A stretch of 64,000 nt of DNA from Salinisphaera shabanensis E1L3A (lineage in GTDB: Bacteria > Pseudomonadota > Gammaproteobacteria > Nevskiales > Salinisphaeraceae): NCBI RefSeq assembly GCF_000215955.2, contig NZ_AFNV02000015.1:1-64000 (forward strand). Direction: 5' to 3'. Under the pieces are notes generated by a model. That model did not search any database. It had not been told where the DNA came from and was given only the letters and a program-made list of their open reading frames with translations. Shown piece after piece: positions 38,462 to 47,062 of this stretch; within the stretch, counting starts at the first letter, position 1, and each line of letters opens with the position of its first letter. The position numbers and the translations under genes are program-made.

Positions 38462-39583
38462 ATGACAGACTCAGCCATTATCTTCGATGAGGTCGTAAGC
38501 ACCAATGGCAAGCGCATCGGCCATGTAACGCTCAACAATACAAGTGCGCTCAACGCCTTGACGCTGGATATGCTTGAGCCGCTGCACAAGCGGCTCACGG
38601 CCTGGGATGCGGATGCCGAGATAGCCGCGATTTTCATCGACGCCAGCGGCGACAAGGCCTTTTGCGCCGGCGGCAATATCGTTGCGCTCTACAAGGGGAT
38701 GACCGGCCAGGGCGATCCGGATTATCCCGACCGTTTCTTCACGCTTGAATACCGGCTGTGCCACGCGATCCACATGCTCGCCACGCCCTGTATCGCCTGG
38801 GGCCACGGCCTGATCATGGGCGGCGGCATGGGCGTGTTTTCGGCCGCCTCACATCGTATCGTCACCGCGTCGTCGACGCTTGCGATGCCCGAAATCAAGA
38901 TCGGGCTGTTCCCCGATTGTGCTGCAACCTGGTTCTTCAACCGCCTGCCGGGCCGGCTTGGACTGTTCGTGGCGCTGACCGGCGCCACGCTGAGCGCGCA
39001 GGACGCACTGATAGCCGGCCTGGCCGATCGCGCGATCAATCACGAGTTCAAAAACAAGGTCTTCGATGCGCTGACGCGTATCACCGACTGGAACCAGCCG
39101 CATGCGGCGGTCGACCGCGTGTTACGCCAATACGCCAGGGAACACCCAGCCGGCCTCGGCGAGTCGAAACTGCTCGAACATGCGATGACCATTCGCGAAG
39201 CCACCGATGCCGCCACACTGGCCGGCATCGTAGCCGGTATTCGCAAACTGGCAGAAGCCGACGATACCTGGCTCGTGGAAGCGGCCACTAATCTCGACGG
39301 CGGCTGTCCGGTCACCGCCCACCTGATCTATCGGCAGCTGCGCGACGGGCGCTATCTATCGCTCAAGCAGGCGGTCATGCGCGAGCTCAAAATGGCGCTG
39401 CAGTGCTGTCGCCACCCGGACTTCGCCGAAGGCGTGCGCGCGCTGCTGGTCGACAAGGACCGCGCGCCCCAATGGATCTTCGAATCGGTTTCGGCCGTGC
39501 CCAGCGACTATGTCGACGCCCATTTTCGCGCCCCCTGGGACGGCGATCATCCGCTGCGCGATCTACCCGACGTCAAACCCTGA
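38462..39583 (+). CDS. 3-hydroxyisobutyryl-CoA hydrolase (crotonase superfamily)
   Basis: 373 residues from the ATG at 38462. The N-terminal crotonase domain has DKAFCAGGNIVALYKG and GHGLIMGGGMGVFSAAS forming the oxyanion hole; MPEIKIGLFPDCAATWFFNRLPG with its conserved acidic residue and the long C-terminal ENLDGG-like region mark the HIBYL-CoA hydrolase group rather than plain enoyl-CoA hydratase. It acts in valine catabolism (3-hydroxyisobutyryl-CoA to 3-hydroxyisobutyrate). No other valine genes nearby. Divergent from the Lpp-like gene. Confidence 0.9.
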   Translation: MTDSAIIFDEVVSTNGKRIGHVTLNNTSALNALTLDMLEPLHKRLTAWDADAEIAAIFIDASGDKAFCAGGNIVALYKGMTGQGDPDYPDRFFTLEYRLCHAIHMLATPCIAWGHGLIMGGGMGVFSAASHRIVTASSTLAMPEIKIGLFPDCAATWFFNRLPGRLGLFVALTGATLSAQDALIAGLADRAINHEFKNKVFDALTRITDWNQPHAAVDRVLRQYAREHPAGLGESKLLEHAMTIREATDAATLAGIVAGIRKLAEADDTWLVEAATNLDGGCPVTAHLIYRQLRDGRYLSLKQAVMRELKMALQCCRHPDFAEGVRALLVDKDRAPQWIFESVSAVPSDYVDAHFRAPWDGDHPLRDLPDVKP

Positions 39584-39589
39584 GAGCAG

Positions 39590-41107
39590 TCAGGAAGAGC
39601 AGCTGAGTACCAACCCGCGCGCCCAGTCGGGCGGCAGTTTGGCGTAGGCCTCGTGTTCGGGCTGTTCGTCGAAGGGGTGGCGCAGAATAGCGTGCAGACG
39701 CTCGATTTCGCTGTAATCGCCTTCATCGGCGCGATCGATTGCGGCTTGGGCCAGATAGTTGCGCAGCACGTACTTCGGGTTGGTCAGGCGCATGCGCTCG
39801 GCGCGGGCCGTGTCGTCGGCCGCGGTGTCGACCAGGCGCTCGCGCCAGCGTGCAAGCCACGCGCCGGCGGCATCGCGATCGACGAATTCATCCACGAACG
39901 GGGCGTTGCTCGCCGCGGGGTCGGCCGAGACATGGCCGAGCGCGCGAAACGTACGCGTGAAATCGGCGCCGTCAGCCGCCATCGTCTTGAGCAGATCGTC
40001 GACGAGATCGCGATCGTCGTCGTGCGTATCCACCAGCCCCAGCTTGGCACGCATGCGCTGCATGTAGGCGGCGTCAAACGAACGGCGATAGCGCTCGAGC
40101 AGGCCCTGACCGATTTCGACCGCCGTGTCCGGGTCATCGGAGAGCAGCGGCAGAATCGCCTGCACGAAACGGCCCAGATTCCATAGCCCGACGTGCGGCT
40201 GCTGGTCGTAGGCATAGCGCCCGCCCGCGTCGGTATGGTTGCAAATCCAGTGCGGGTCGAAGCTGTCCATGAAGCCGTATGGGCCATAGTCCAGGGTCAG
40301 ACCGAGCACCGACATGTTGTCGGTATTCATTACGCCGTGGCAGAAGCCTACGGCCTGCCAGTCGGCTATCAGCGATGCAGTGAGATCAATCACTCGCTCG
40401 CCCCAGGCGCGATAACGCGTATTGGCACCCTCGATGGCCGCGATTCTGGGGAAATGTTCGCCGATGACATGATCGGCCAGCGGCGCTAACGCATCGAACT
40501 GGCGGTTTTCGAACAGGATTTCGAAGCTGCCGAAACGCACGAGGCTGGGCGCGATCCGCGTCATCACGGCCGCATGTTCGACGGTTTCGCGATACACCGG
40601 CGCGTCGCTGCCCACGATCGCGAGCGCGCGCGTCGTAGGAATTCCCAGCGCGGCCAGCGCCTCGGAACCCAGATACTCGCGGACCACGGAGCGCAGCACG
40701 GCGCGGCCGTCGGCAAAGCGTGAAAACGGCGTCTTGCCCGCCCCCTTGAGCTGGATTTCGTATGCCTGCCCCCGGGCGTTGCGAATATCGCCTATCGTGA
40801 TTGCCCGGCCGTCGCCGAGTTGCCCGGCCCAGACACCGAACTGATGACCACCATAACGGTGCGCGACCGGGTGACAGGCATCCGGCAAGTCATTTCCCGA
40901 CAACACGTGCGCATAGCCCGCATGGCGTACGGCTTCGGTGTCGAGATCCAGCAGCGCCGCGACATCGTCGTTGAAGACGATCGGGTAAGGCGCCGGCAGC
41001 GCGCTCGGCGTTTGCTCGAAAAACCAGGGCGCGCCCAGCGCGGCCTGGCGGTTGATCCAGTTCAATACGGCGAAATCGGCGAACGTATCGGTTGCTACAT
41101 CGCTCAT
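39590..41107 (-). CDS. selO: Protein adenylyltransferase SelO (YdiU)
   Basis: 505 residues, a pseudokinase-fold AMP-transferase. QLKGAGKTPFSRFADGRAVL (ATP-binding loop), the AYRETVEHA-type VYRETVEHAAV and HGVMNTDNMSVLGLTLDYGP (metal-binding Asn and Asp) are intact. It ends SCSS, the position where eukaryotic SelO has selenocysteine and bacteria a cysteine used in redox control. It AMPylates proteins in oxidative stress. Confidence 0.96.
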   Translation of the reverse strand: MSDVATDTFADFAVLNWINRQAALGAPWFFEQTPSALPAPYPIVFNDDVAALLDLDTEAVRHAGYAHVLSGNDLPDACHPVAHRYGGHQFGVWAGQLGDGRAITIGDIRNARGQAYEIQLKGAGKTPFSRFADGRAVLRSVVREYLGSEALAALGIPTTRALAIVGSDAPVYRETVEHAAVMTRIAPSLVRFGSFEILFENRQFDALAPLADHVIGEHFPRIAAIEGANTRYRAWGERVIDLTASLIADWQAVGFCHGVMNTDNMSVLGLTLDYGPYGFMDSFDPHWICNHTDAGGRYAYDQQPHVGLWNLGRFVQAILPLLSDDPDTAVEIGQGLLERYRRSFDAAYMQRMRAKLGLVDTHDDDRDLVDDLLKTMAADGADFTRTFRALGHVSADPAASNAPFVDEFVDRDAAGAWLARWRERLVDTAADDTARAERMRLTNPKYVLRNYLAQAAIDRADEGDYSEIERLHAILRHPFDEQPEHEAYAKLPPDWARGLVLSCSS

Positions 41108-41152
41108 GGATCGACTATGACAACGGCAACGCGCGCTCTCAAGCCGTTCGCA

Positions 41153-41530
41153 TCAGCGCTCGCTACCGCTCGCCGGCTCGCAGTATGTTGCGTTGGGATC
41201 GCCACTACCGTCCTGGATCGCGACTTCGCGCGAGCCATCGCGGGCACGGCATTCAGCCTGGCGGCGCGACGTTTCGGCGCGCAGCCGCTCGCGTTCGAGC
41301 TCGTAGGTCTTGCGTGCGTTCTGCAAGCGTTCGATATCGGTAGACAGCGTATTGTCTTCGCGATTGCTCGCCCCGCCCGGACGCTGCGGCTCGCCGACAG
41401 CCTCGAACGCATCGACCGGTTCATCGAGCGGGCTGAGGTCGGCAGGTTTCGGGTCGCTTGCACAGGCGCTAAGCAGAACGCAGCCGCCGGCGACGACGAG
41501 CGCCAACGGGCGTAAATATGGAAAGGCCAT
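41153..41530 (-). CDS. Putative lipoprotein with coiled-coil segment
   Basis: 125 residues from the ATG at 41530 preceded by GGGGGA. A lipobox LLSAC puts the lipidated Cys at about residue 22. The mature protein has an acidic/Pro linker, an Arg/Glu-rich helix (TDIERLQNARKTYELERERL) and a short C-terminal part with one Cys. No family recognised. Confidence 0.75.
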   Translation of the reverse strand: MAFPYLRPLALVVAGGCVLLSACASDPKPADLSPLDEPVDAFEAVGEPQRPGGASNREDNTLSTDIERLQNARKTYELERERLRAETSRRQAECRARDGSREVAIQDGSGDPNATYCEPASGSER

Positions 41531-41699
41531 CACGTTTTCCCCCAAGAATGTTTGTGGATAAAAGTCTAGAACAAAACGACGGCTACAGGGTGAGCGTCGT
41601 GATGATGGCCATCGCGCCCCCGGGCGACGAACCCGAAGGCCAGCGCTCGACGACTTAAAAGCGCTACGATTGGCTTTCCGATTGAGCACGCGAGTTTTC

Positions 41700-42146
41700 A
41701 TGCAGAAGCTTCATGTTGCCCAGACCTTTGCCGTCGATGCAGCGACCGCCTTCGATGTGGTCAGCGATCATGCCGGCTATGTCAGTCTGCCCGGAGTGCG
41801 CCATGCCTGGCTGCGCCGGGCCGGCGACACACACCGCGACGGCGTCAACGCCGAGCGCGTGCTCGACCTGGGCGTGGCCCGCATCGTCGAGCGTATTACC
41901 GAATACGAACCGGGCAGCGCGCTGGGCTATCGCATCATCGCCTCACCATTGCCGATCGTGCATCACGGCGCGCGTTTGACGTTCGAGCCGCTCGACGGCA
42001 GCAGCCCGCGCACGCGCGTGCATTGGCGTTCGACACTGGAAGCGGTCACGCCGATCGTGGGCCGCGGCATCGAGTTCGCCGTCGCCCGGCAGATGGCGGT
42101 CGCCTATCGTCTGGCGCTGATGATCTGGGCAAGACGGCTGCGCTGA
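41700..42146 (+). CDS. SRPBCC (START-like) family protein
   Basis: 148 residues. [21 protein letters not shown], then a beta-rich middle and the long C-terminal helix match the polyketide cyclase/dehydrase and lipid-transport fold that binds hydrophobic ligands in a cavity. The frame and codon use are clean. The reading frame downstream of the broken mscL gene runs antisense through its 3' half. Ligand unknown. Confidence 0.8.
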   Translation: MQKLHVAQTFAVDAATAFDVVSDHAGYVSLPGVRHAWLRRAGDTHRDGVNAERVLDLGVARIVERITEYEPGSALGYRIIASPLPIVHHGARLTFEPLDGSSPRTRVHWRSTLEAVTPIVGRGIEFAVARQMAVAYRLALMIWARRLR

Positions 42147-42571
42147 GCGCGCTCGGGGCCGATCCTGTAAAACGCGCTCGCGCAGAGCATCGCGAATTTC
42201 GGTGAGCACCGTTTCTTGAACCGAGGGTGCCGGCGGCGCGCTCGGCGCTTCGGCTTCCTTACGCTTGAGCGCGTTGATCGACCGGACCACGAGGAATATC
42301 GCGAACGCAATGATCACGAAGCTGATGACGGTCTGGATGAACAGACCGTAATTGAGGGTGACCGCCGGCGTATCGCCCACGGCCTGACGCAGCGTCACGC
42401 GCAGGCCGGTAAAATCCACGCCGCCGATGAGCAAGCCCAGCGGTGGAGAAATGATGTTCGCTACCAGCGACGACACGATCTTGCCGAAGGCCGAGCCGAT
42501 AACAAGCCCCACGGCCAGATCGATGGCATGCCGCGCACGGCCAATGCCTTGAACTCACTCAGAAACCCCAT
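41943..42571 (-). pseudogene. mscL: mscL, large-conductance mechanosensitive channel, frameshifted
   Basis: The channel is clear: ATG 42571 gives [14 protein letters not shown], then one base is missing at about 42528 (GGCATGCC where GGCAATGCC is expected), after which the correct frame continues as [20 protein letters not shown], the second helix and [10 protein letters not shown]. The family normally ends near this point (about 136 residues), but no stop follows in any frame for some distance, and the open frame continues about 74 residues antisense to the SRPBCC gene. MscL opens to release solutes on osmotic downshock. Either a lesion or a sequencing error; the missing stop is a second oddity. 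Confidence 0.8.
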
Positions 42572-42643
42572 GATTCGCCCCGGTGATGACAACGCGCATG
42601 CGTCGCAGCGAATCATAGTCTGAGGCGGGTATCCGCGGTCGCG

Positions 42644-43063
42644 TTATTCCCAGCCGATCGGCTCGTAGCCCTGTTCCGCGAGACAGCGATTCACATAGGC
42701 ACGATAAACCGGCGCCGGGTCATTGCGATCGAACATGCCGCGAATCAGCCCCGCCGTCGCGCCGCCGGCCGCACCGGCCACCGCGCCGCGGGTGGCACTG
42801 CCATAGATTGCGCCACCGACAGCGCCGCCCGCGCCGCCGATCGCCCCGCTTTCGGCCGTGCGCCGGGCTACATTGCCCTTGGAATAATCCAGACCGGCCG
42901 CATCGGCGCGCCGCATACAGCCCTCGATCGCCTGATTACCGGCTGTTTCGCCGCGCTGCTGTAAGGTCGAATTGGGATAGAGCACCGGCTTCTGGCTCGC
43001 GCATGCCGCCAGCGCCAGGATCGCCGCACCGGTCAGCCAGAAACGCCATATCTTTGTTTGCAT
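42644..43063 (-). CDS. Glycine-zipper lipoprotein
   Basis: 139 residues. Lipobox LAAC near residue 21, then a helical part and a Gly/Ala-rich zipper at about 72-108 (GAIGGAGGAVGGAIYGSA and following), typical of glycine-zipper domains in outer-membrane lipoproteins. Two Cys residues outside the lipobox (in EGCMRRA and NRCLAEQ) could form a disulfide. No specific function known. Confidence 0.82.
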   Translation of the reverse strand: MQTKIWRFWLTGAAILALAACASQKPVLYPNSTLQQRGETAGNQAIEGCMRRADAAGLDYSKGNVARRTAESGAIGGAGGAVGGAIYGSATRGAVAGAAGGATAGLIRGMFDRNDPAPVYRAYVNRCLAEQGYEPIGWE

Positions 43064-43077
43064 GAGGGTCCTTTCGC

Positions 43078-43743
43078 TTAGCGGCCGTAGGCTGTACGCA
43101 GGTAGCGCACGATATCGGCAGATTCGTACAGTCGGGTATCGGTATTCGGGTCGATCAGGTACGGCACCTGCAAACGCCCGGTTTCTTCTTTCATACGTTT
43201 GCGGTTACGGCCTTCGACCGGCGTATCGGCAAAGAATTTCTCGCGTACCCAGGGCGGGCCCATATCCGCATTCACGGCCTTGCCCATATTGCGCAGCACG
43301 TAGGCCAGTTCCAGCTCACATAGCGTCTCGCGCACAATGCGCGAAAACGGGCTGGACTCGAAGCTGTAGAGCTCAAGCGGCTGACCGGGTGCATCGACCT
43401 TGCCGCCACGCGCGCTTGTGCCGGCAAAGCCGCGCAGCGCGCTTGCCGCATTGGCACCCAGCTGGGCGCCAAAACCCGGCGCTTTTGCCTCCCGGCGGCG
43501 ACCGGTGCCGTAATGCTGGCGCAGGTGCGCAATGATATCGGCCGATTCGTAGAGCACGTCGCCGGTGTTGTCGTCGACCAGCAACGGGAACTGGGCCCGG
43601 CCGCCGATACGCTCGGCCTCGGGCCGCCAGCGCGTGCCGCCGCGTGGGCAGGGATGAATGATCGCATCCAGATCCAGCTCGGTGAGCGCTTCGCGCACCA
43701 GCCGACAGAATGGACAACCTTCGTATTCGTAGAGCTTGAGCAT
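43078..43743 (-). CDS. Tandem glutathione S-transferase N-terminal domain protein
   Basis: 221 residues from the ATG beginning MLKLYEYEGCPFCRLVREAL. Two thioredoxin-fold GST_N domains follow each other: the first (1-85) has the redox CPFC pair, the second (about 125-215, LYSFESSPFSRIVRETLCELEL) has Ser in place of the first Cys. Both end in the characteristic ESADI(I/V)xxLR helix. The usual all-helical GST C-terminal domain is absent. An in-frame ATG at 43791 falls inside the neighbouring inverted-repeat element and would add 16 residues; I prefer the inner start. Role likely redox or glutathione-linked, substrate unknown. Confidence 0.8.
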   Translation of the reverse strand: MLKLYEYEGCPFCRLVREALTELDLDAIIHPCPRGGTRWRPEAERIGGRAQFPLLVDDNTGDVLYESADIIAHLRQHYGTGRRREAKAPGFGAQLGANAASALRGFAGTSARGGKVDAPGQPLELYSFESSPFSRIVRETLCELELAYVLRNMGKAVNADMGPPWVREKFFADTPVEGRNRKRMKEETGRLQVPYLIDPNTDTRLYESADIVRYLRTAYGR

Positions 43744-43776
43744 CTTTTCCGGCTGACGCGATGTGCGTGCCGCCCT

Positions 43777-44043
43777 AGGGCGTGTCGTCATGAGATAAGG
43801 CGGCGCATCGGCGGCCAAGCCGTGGCAAGACAAGGCATCGCGAGCGTAGCGTGGTCTTCCCACGTAAGCGAGCGATAACGCCGGATTGCCGGGGCTTGGC
43901 CGCCGACCCTCCGGGTTGTCCGCGCCGGACGCGCCATGCGGCGTTCCGGGCCTTGACCGTGGCTCGCCACGCTCGGCGGCCCGCGCCTTGCCTGACACGT
44001 CCGGCGCGGCAATGCGACGTCGTATCTCATGATGACACGCCCT
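43777..44043. mobile_element. 267-bp inverted-repeat element (MITE-like)
   Basis: Ends AGGGCGTGTCGTCATGAGATA (43777-43797) and its inverted copy at 44023-44043 match at 20 of 21 positions, and similarity extends some 10 bases further in. An inner inverted pair GGCGGCCAAGCC / GGCTTGGCCGCC is also present. It contains no gene. Size, terminal repeats and lack of coding fit a miniature inverted-repeat element mobilised by an IS in trans. I see no clear target duplication. It could also be a structured intergenic repeat of this genus. Confidence 0.65.
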
Positions 44044-44245
44044 TGTACCACGCCAACCGCGGGCCGTGCTCGCGAGCGTGGACGTAAGTGCATTGATCAA
44101 TTGCATCCGGCGTCTCGTTGCAACGAAAAGGCGTATTTTACGCCTGCTTTTGTGCACGAAGCTGAACACCGCGACTTGTCGCCGCGCGTGCATCTGGCCA
44201 GAATCCGCGGCCCGCGCCACTCTCTGCATGAATCGGGCCGAAATA

Positions 44246-45274
44246 ATGGACAAGCACGACTTCGACTACGACCTGCCGGCCGAGGCCATCGCCCAACAGC
44301 CGCTGGCCGAGCGCAGCGCCTCGAAGTTGCTGACCCTCGATCGGCACACGGGCGCGCTCGTCGATGGCCGTATCACCGAGCTGGTCGAGCGTCTTGCGCC
44401 GGGCGATCTCGTCGTATTCAACGACACGCGCGTGCTCGCCGCACGCCTGTTCGGCCACAAGGCCAGCGGCGGTGCGGTGGAAGTGATGCTCGAACGCATT
44501 CTCGATTCGCGCCGTATTTCGGCCAAAATTCGTGCAAACAAGCCGCCGCGTGCGGGCACGGTGATCGAGATCGGCGAAACCACGCTCGAAGTCGAGGCCC
44601 GCGAGGGCGAGCTGTATACGCTCATGCAGACGGGCGGTGACAGCATCACGACCATGCTCGACGTCCACGGCCATGTACCGCTACCGCCCTATATCCGGCG
44701 TGAGGATACAACTGCCGATCGCAGCCGCTATCAAACCGTGTGGGCCCGCCACGATGGCGCAGTGGCCGCACCCACGGCCGGGCTGCATTTCGACGAAGCG
44801 TTGCTCGGCACGCTCGCACAACGCGGCGTGGAATTCGGCTATGCCACGCTGCATGTCGGCTCTGGCACCTACCAGCGTTTGCGGGAAGGGGATCTCGCCG
44901 GTCAGCGTCTGCACGCCGAGCGCGTGCACGTACCCGCGGTGCTATGCGAACAGGTCGAGGCCGCCAAAACGCGTGGGTCGCGCGTGATCGCGGTCGGCAC
45001 CACCGTGGTGCGCAGCCTGGAAAGCGCGGCGCGTCAACCGGATACCAACGGCCGAATCGCACCCTTTGAAGGCGAAACCGCGCTGTTTCTCAAACCCGGC
45101 GACGATTTTCACGTGGTCGATGCGATGGTCACCAATTTTCACGAGCCGCAGTCGAGCCTGCTGATGCTCGTCAGCGCCTTTGCCGGGCGCGAGCACGTGT
45201 TTGCAGCCTATGAACACGCGAAACGCTCGGGCTATCGTTTTCTCAGCTACGGCGATGCGATGTTCATCGGCTAG
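44246..45274 (+). CDS. queA: S-adenosylmethionine:tRNA ribosyltransferase-isomerase
   Basis: 342 residues from the ATG beginning MDKHDFDYDLPAEAIAQQPL. Segments LVVFNDTRVLAARLFGHK, AAPTAGLHFDEALL and MVTNFHEPQSSLLMLVSAFAG are QueA signatures. It transfers ribose from SAM to preQ1 in tRNA during queuosine synthesis. In many bacteria tgt follows; here DUF1206 is convergent, so tgt is elsewhere. Confidence 0.97.
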   Translation: MDKHDFDYDLPAEAIAQQPLAERSASKLLTLDRHTGALVDGRITELVERLAPGDLVVFNDTRVLAARLFGHKASGGAVEVMLERILDSRRISAKIRANKPPRAGTVIEIGETTLEVEAREGELYTLMQTGGDSITTMLDVHGHVPLPPYIRREDTTADRSRYQTVWARHDGAVAAPTAGLHFDEALLGTLAQRGVEFGYATLHVGSGTYQRLREGDLAGQRLHAERVHVPAVLCEQVEAAKTRGSRVIAVGTTVVRSLESAARQPDTNGRIAPFEGETALFLKPGDDFHVVDAMVTNFHEPQSSLLMLVSAFAGREHVFAAYEHAKRSGYRFLSYGDAMFIG

Positions 45275-45292
45275 CGGCGAGCCCGAAAAACG

Positions 45293-46087
45293 CTAAACCG
45301 CGCGCCCGAGGCCCACACGGCGTACCCAGGCCTCGATCAGGCTATAGGCGCCGAAGGCGAGTACGCCCAAGCCCAGCGCACCGAGCATCAACCGACCATA
45401 ACTTTGGTCCTGAACCCAGAGCAGCACACCCTCGATACCCCGCGCTTCCGAGGCATCGAGGGTAAGCGCGGCGTTGATGACGAACGCGCCGATACCCACG
45501 AACAGCAGCCCACGCGCGATCAGCCCTACGCGACAGACGGGGTCAATCCAACGCATGGCGGCGGGCGGGGCATCGAACCATTGCCGGAAACCCGCGGTCC
45601 AGCCCTTGTGGATATGGGCCATGCCGGCGCCGGCCACGATCACGCCGCCCAGCACCACCAGCGCCGGGCCGAACGGCCAATCCAGCGTGCGCGACACCGC
45701 ACTCTGTACCGGTTTGCTGGAGCTATCGCTCAAACGCATGGCGATCTCGACGCAGCCGAACGCCAGCGAGGCATGCATGATTGCGCTGACCAACAGGCCG
45801 ATGCGCACGGCCAGTCCGCCCGGCTTCCAGCCGTGCCCATCCACGTCCAGCGACGTTTGCACCAGACGCCAGACGCTGTAGGCCGCCAGGCCCACCGCCA
45901 GACCGATCAGCGCGATCTGCCCCCCCGAATGGGTACTGATTTCCTGCATCGCGCCGCGCACATCGCGTGCCTGTTCGAACTCGAGCGCAGCGTTGATAGC
46001 CAGCATGCCAACGGTCACATAGACCAGGCCGCGGGCGGCATAGCCGATACGTGCGGTCCAGCGCACGCCGGCACGAGTATAAGTCAT
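45293..46087 (-). CDS. DUF1206 family membrane protein
   Basis: 264 residues with six helices arranged as three two-helix repeats; each repeat begins with an R(I/V)GYAARGLVY-like segment (ARIGYAARGLVYVTVG, VCRVGLIARGLLFVGIG), the DUF1206 hallmark. Inner-membrane protein of unknown function. Convergent with queA and divergent from the PAP2 gene. Confidence 0.92.
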   Translation of the reverse strand: MTYTRAGVRWTARIGYAARGLVYVTVGMLAINAALEFEQARDVRGAMQEISTHSGGQIALIGLAVGLAAYSVWRLVQTSLDVDGHGWKPGGLAVRIGLLVSAIMHASLAFGCVEIAMRLSDSSSKPVQSAVSRTLDWPFGPALVVLGGVIVAGAGMAHIHKGWTAGFRQWFDAPPAAMRWIDPVCRVGLIARGLLFVGIGAFVINAALTLDASEARGIEGVLLWVQDQSYGRLMLGALGLGVLAFGAYSLIEAWVRRVGLGRAV

Positions 46088-46185
46088 TAATTCGCCCTTT
46101 CGAGCCCGCTGGGCTCATGGATTCGCGTCACATGCCTGTAACACCGTCGGTATACTCGCCCCACGCTTAAACTCCCGGTATTCCC

Positions 46186-47052
46186 ATGACGCCACTGCCA
46201 TTCTGGCAACTGTTGCTTGGCTTTGTCTGTCTGCTGGTCGTCGGCCATATCGTGGCTTGGTGGCTCTGGCGTGCGCTCGCATTTTCCGGGCCACGCCTGG
46301 GCCGGGGCATCACCGGGCTGGCTTATCGGCGCCAATTCCTGGCCAGCCTGCAACGCCGTGCGCCCAGAACGACGCGTGTTATCGGCGCGCGCCTGAGCGT
46401 CGATCGTTTCTCCGGATTGCCGTTGACCCTGTTCGTCGCCCTCGCACTGTATCTGATTGTGCTGGCTGCGGGCCTGCTCGAAGATCTGTTCGAAGGCGAA
46501 GAGCTGGTCCAGTTCGACCAGCACGTCAACCAAGCACTGGCCGTGCTGCGCGATCCGGCCTTTCTCAAGCTCGTGAACGGCATCACATCGCTGGCGAATC
46601 TGGAAACGCTGGTCGCGATTACGATCGTATCGATCGGATTTCTCTGGGCCCACCGGCGTTTCAGCTACATCCCCGGACTGCTGCTCACGGTGATCGGCTC
46701 GCAATCGATCGCCTATATCGGCAAGTACGCCATCGACCGCGACCGGCCGGATTTTCTTACCTTCGCCAGTGCCAGCACGCCGTCGTTCCCCAGCGGCCAT
46801 GCCACCGGTGCCATCGCGGTGTACGGCTTCATCATCTATGCCATCGCCCGCGATATGCCCGGCGTGCGCCGGCGTTTCGAGCTGGGCTACTGGGGCTGTG
46901 CGCTGATTGCCTCGATCGCAGCCAGCCGCGCCATCCTGTCGGTGCATTTCGCCAGCGATATCGCCGCCGGCCTGCTGGTCGGCGGCTTCTGGCTGCTGTC
47001 CGGCTTCGCGCTGACCGAATTCCTGCGTCAGCGCAGCGACTTGTCCCGTTGA
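46186..47052 (+). CDS. PAP2 family phosphatase
   Basis: 288 residues with about six membrane helices. The three-part acid phosphatase motif is complete: KYAIDRDRP (KX6RP), PSFPSGHATGA (PSGH) and SRAILSVHFASD (SRX5HX3D). It probably dephosphorylates a lipid phosphate (undecaprenyl, phosphatidate or phosphatidylglycerol phosphate) on the periplasmic side. An N-terminal extension of about 75 residues before the core is longer than in short BacA-type PAP2s. Confidence 0.92.
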   Translation: MTPLPFWQLLLGFVCLLVVGHIVAWWLWRALAFSGPRLGRGITGLAYRRQFLASLQRRAPRTTRVIGARLSVDRFSGLPLTLFVALALYLIVLAAGLLEDLFEGEELVQFDQHVNQALAVLRDPAFLKLVNGITSLANLETLVAITIVSIGFLWAHRRFSYIPGLLLTVIGSQSIAYIGKYAIDRDRPDFLTFASASTPSFPSGHATGAIAVYGFIIYAIARDMPGVRRRFELGYWGCALIASIAASRAILSVHFASDIAAGLLVGGFWLLSGFALTEFLRQRSDLSR

Positions 47053-47062
47053 CGGTACCGGC

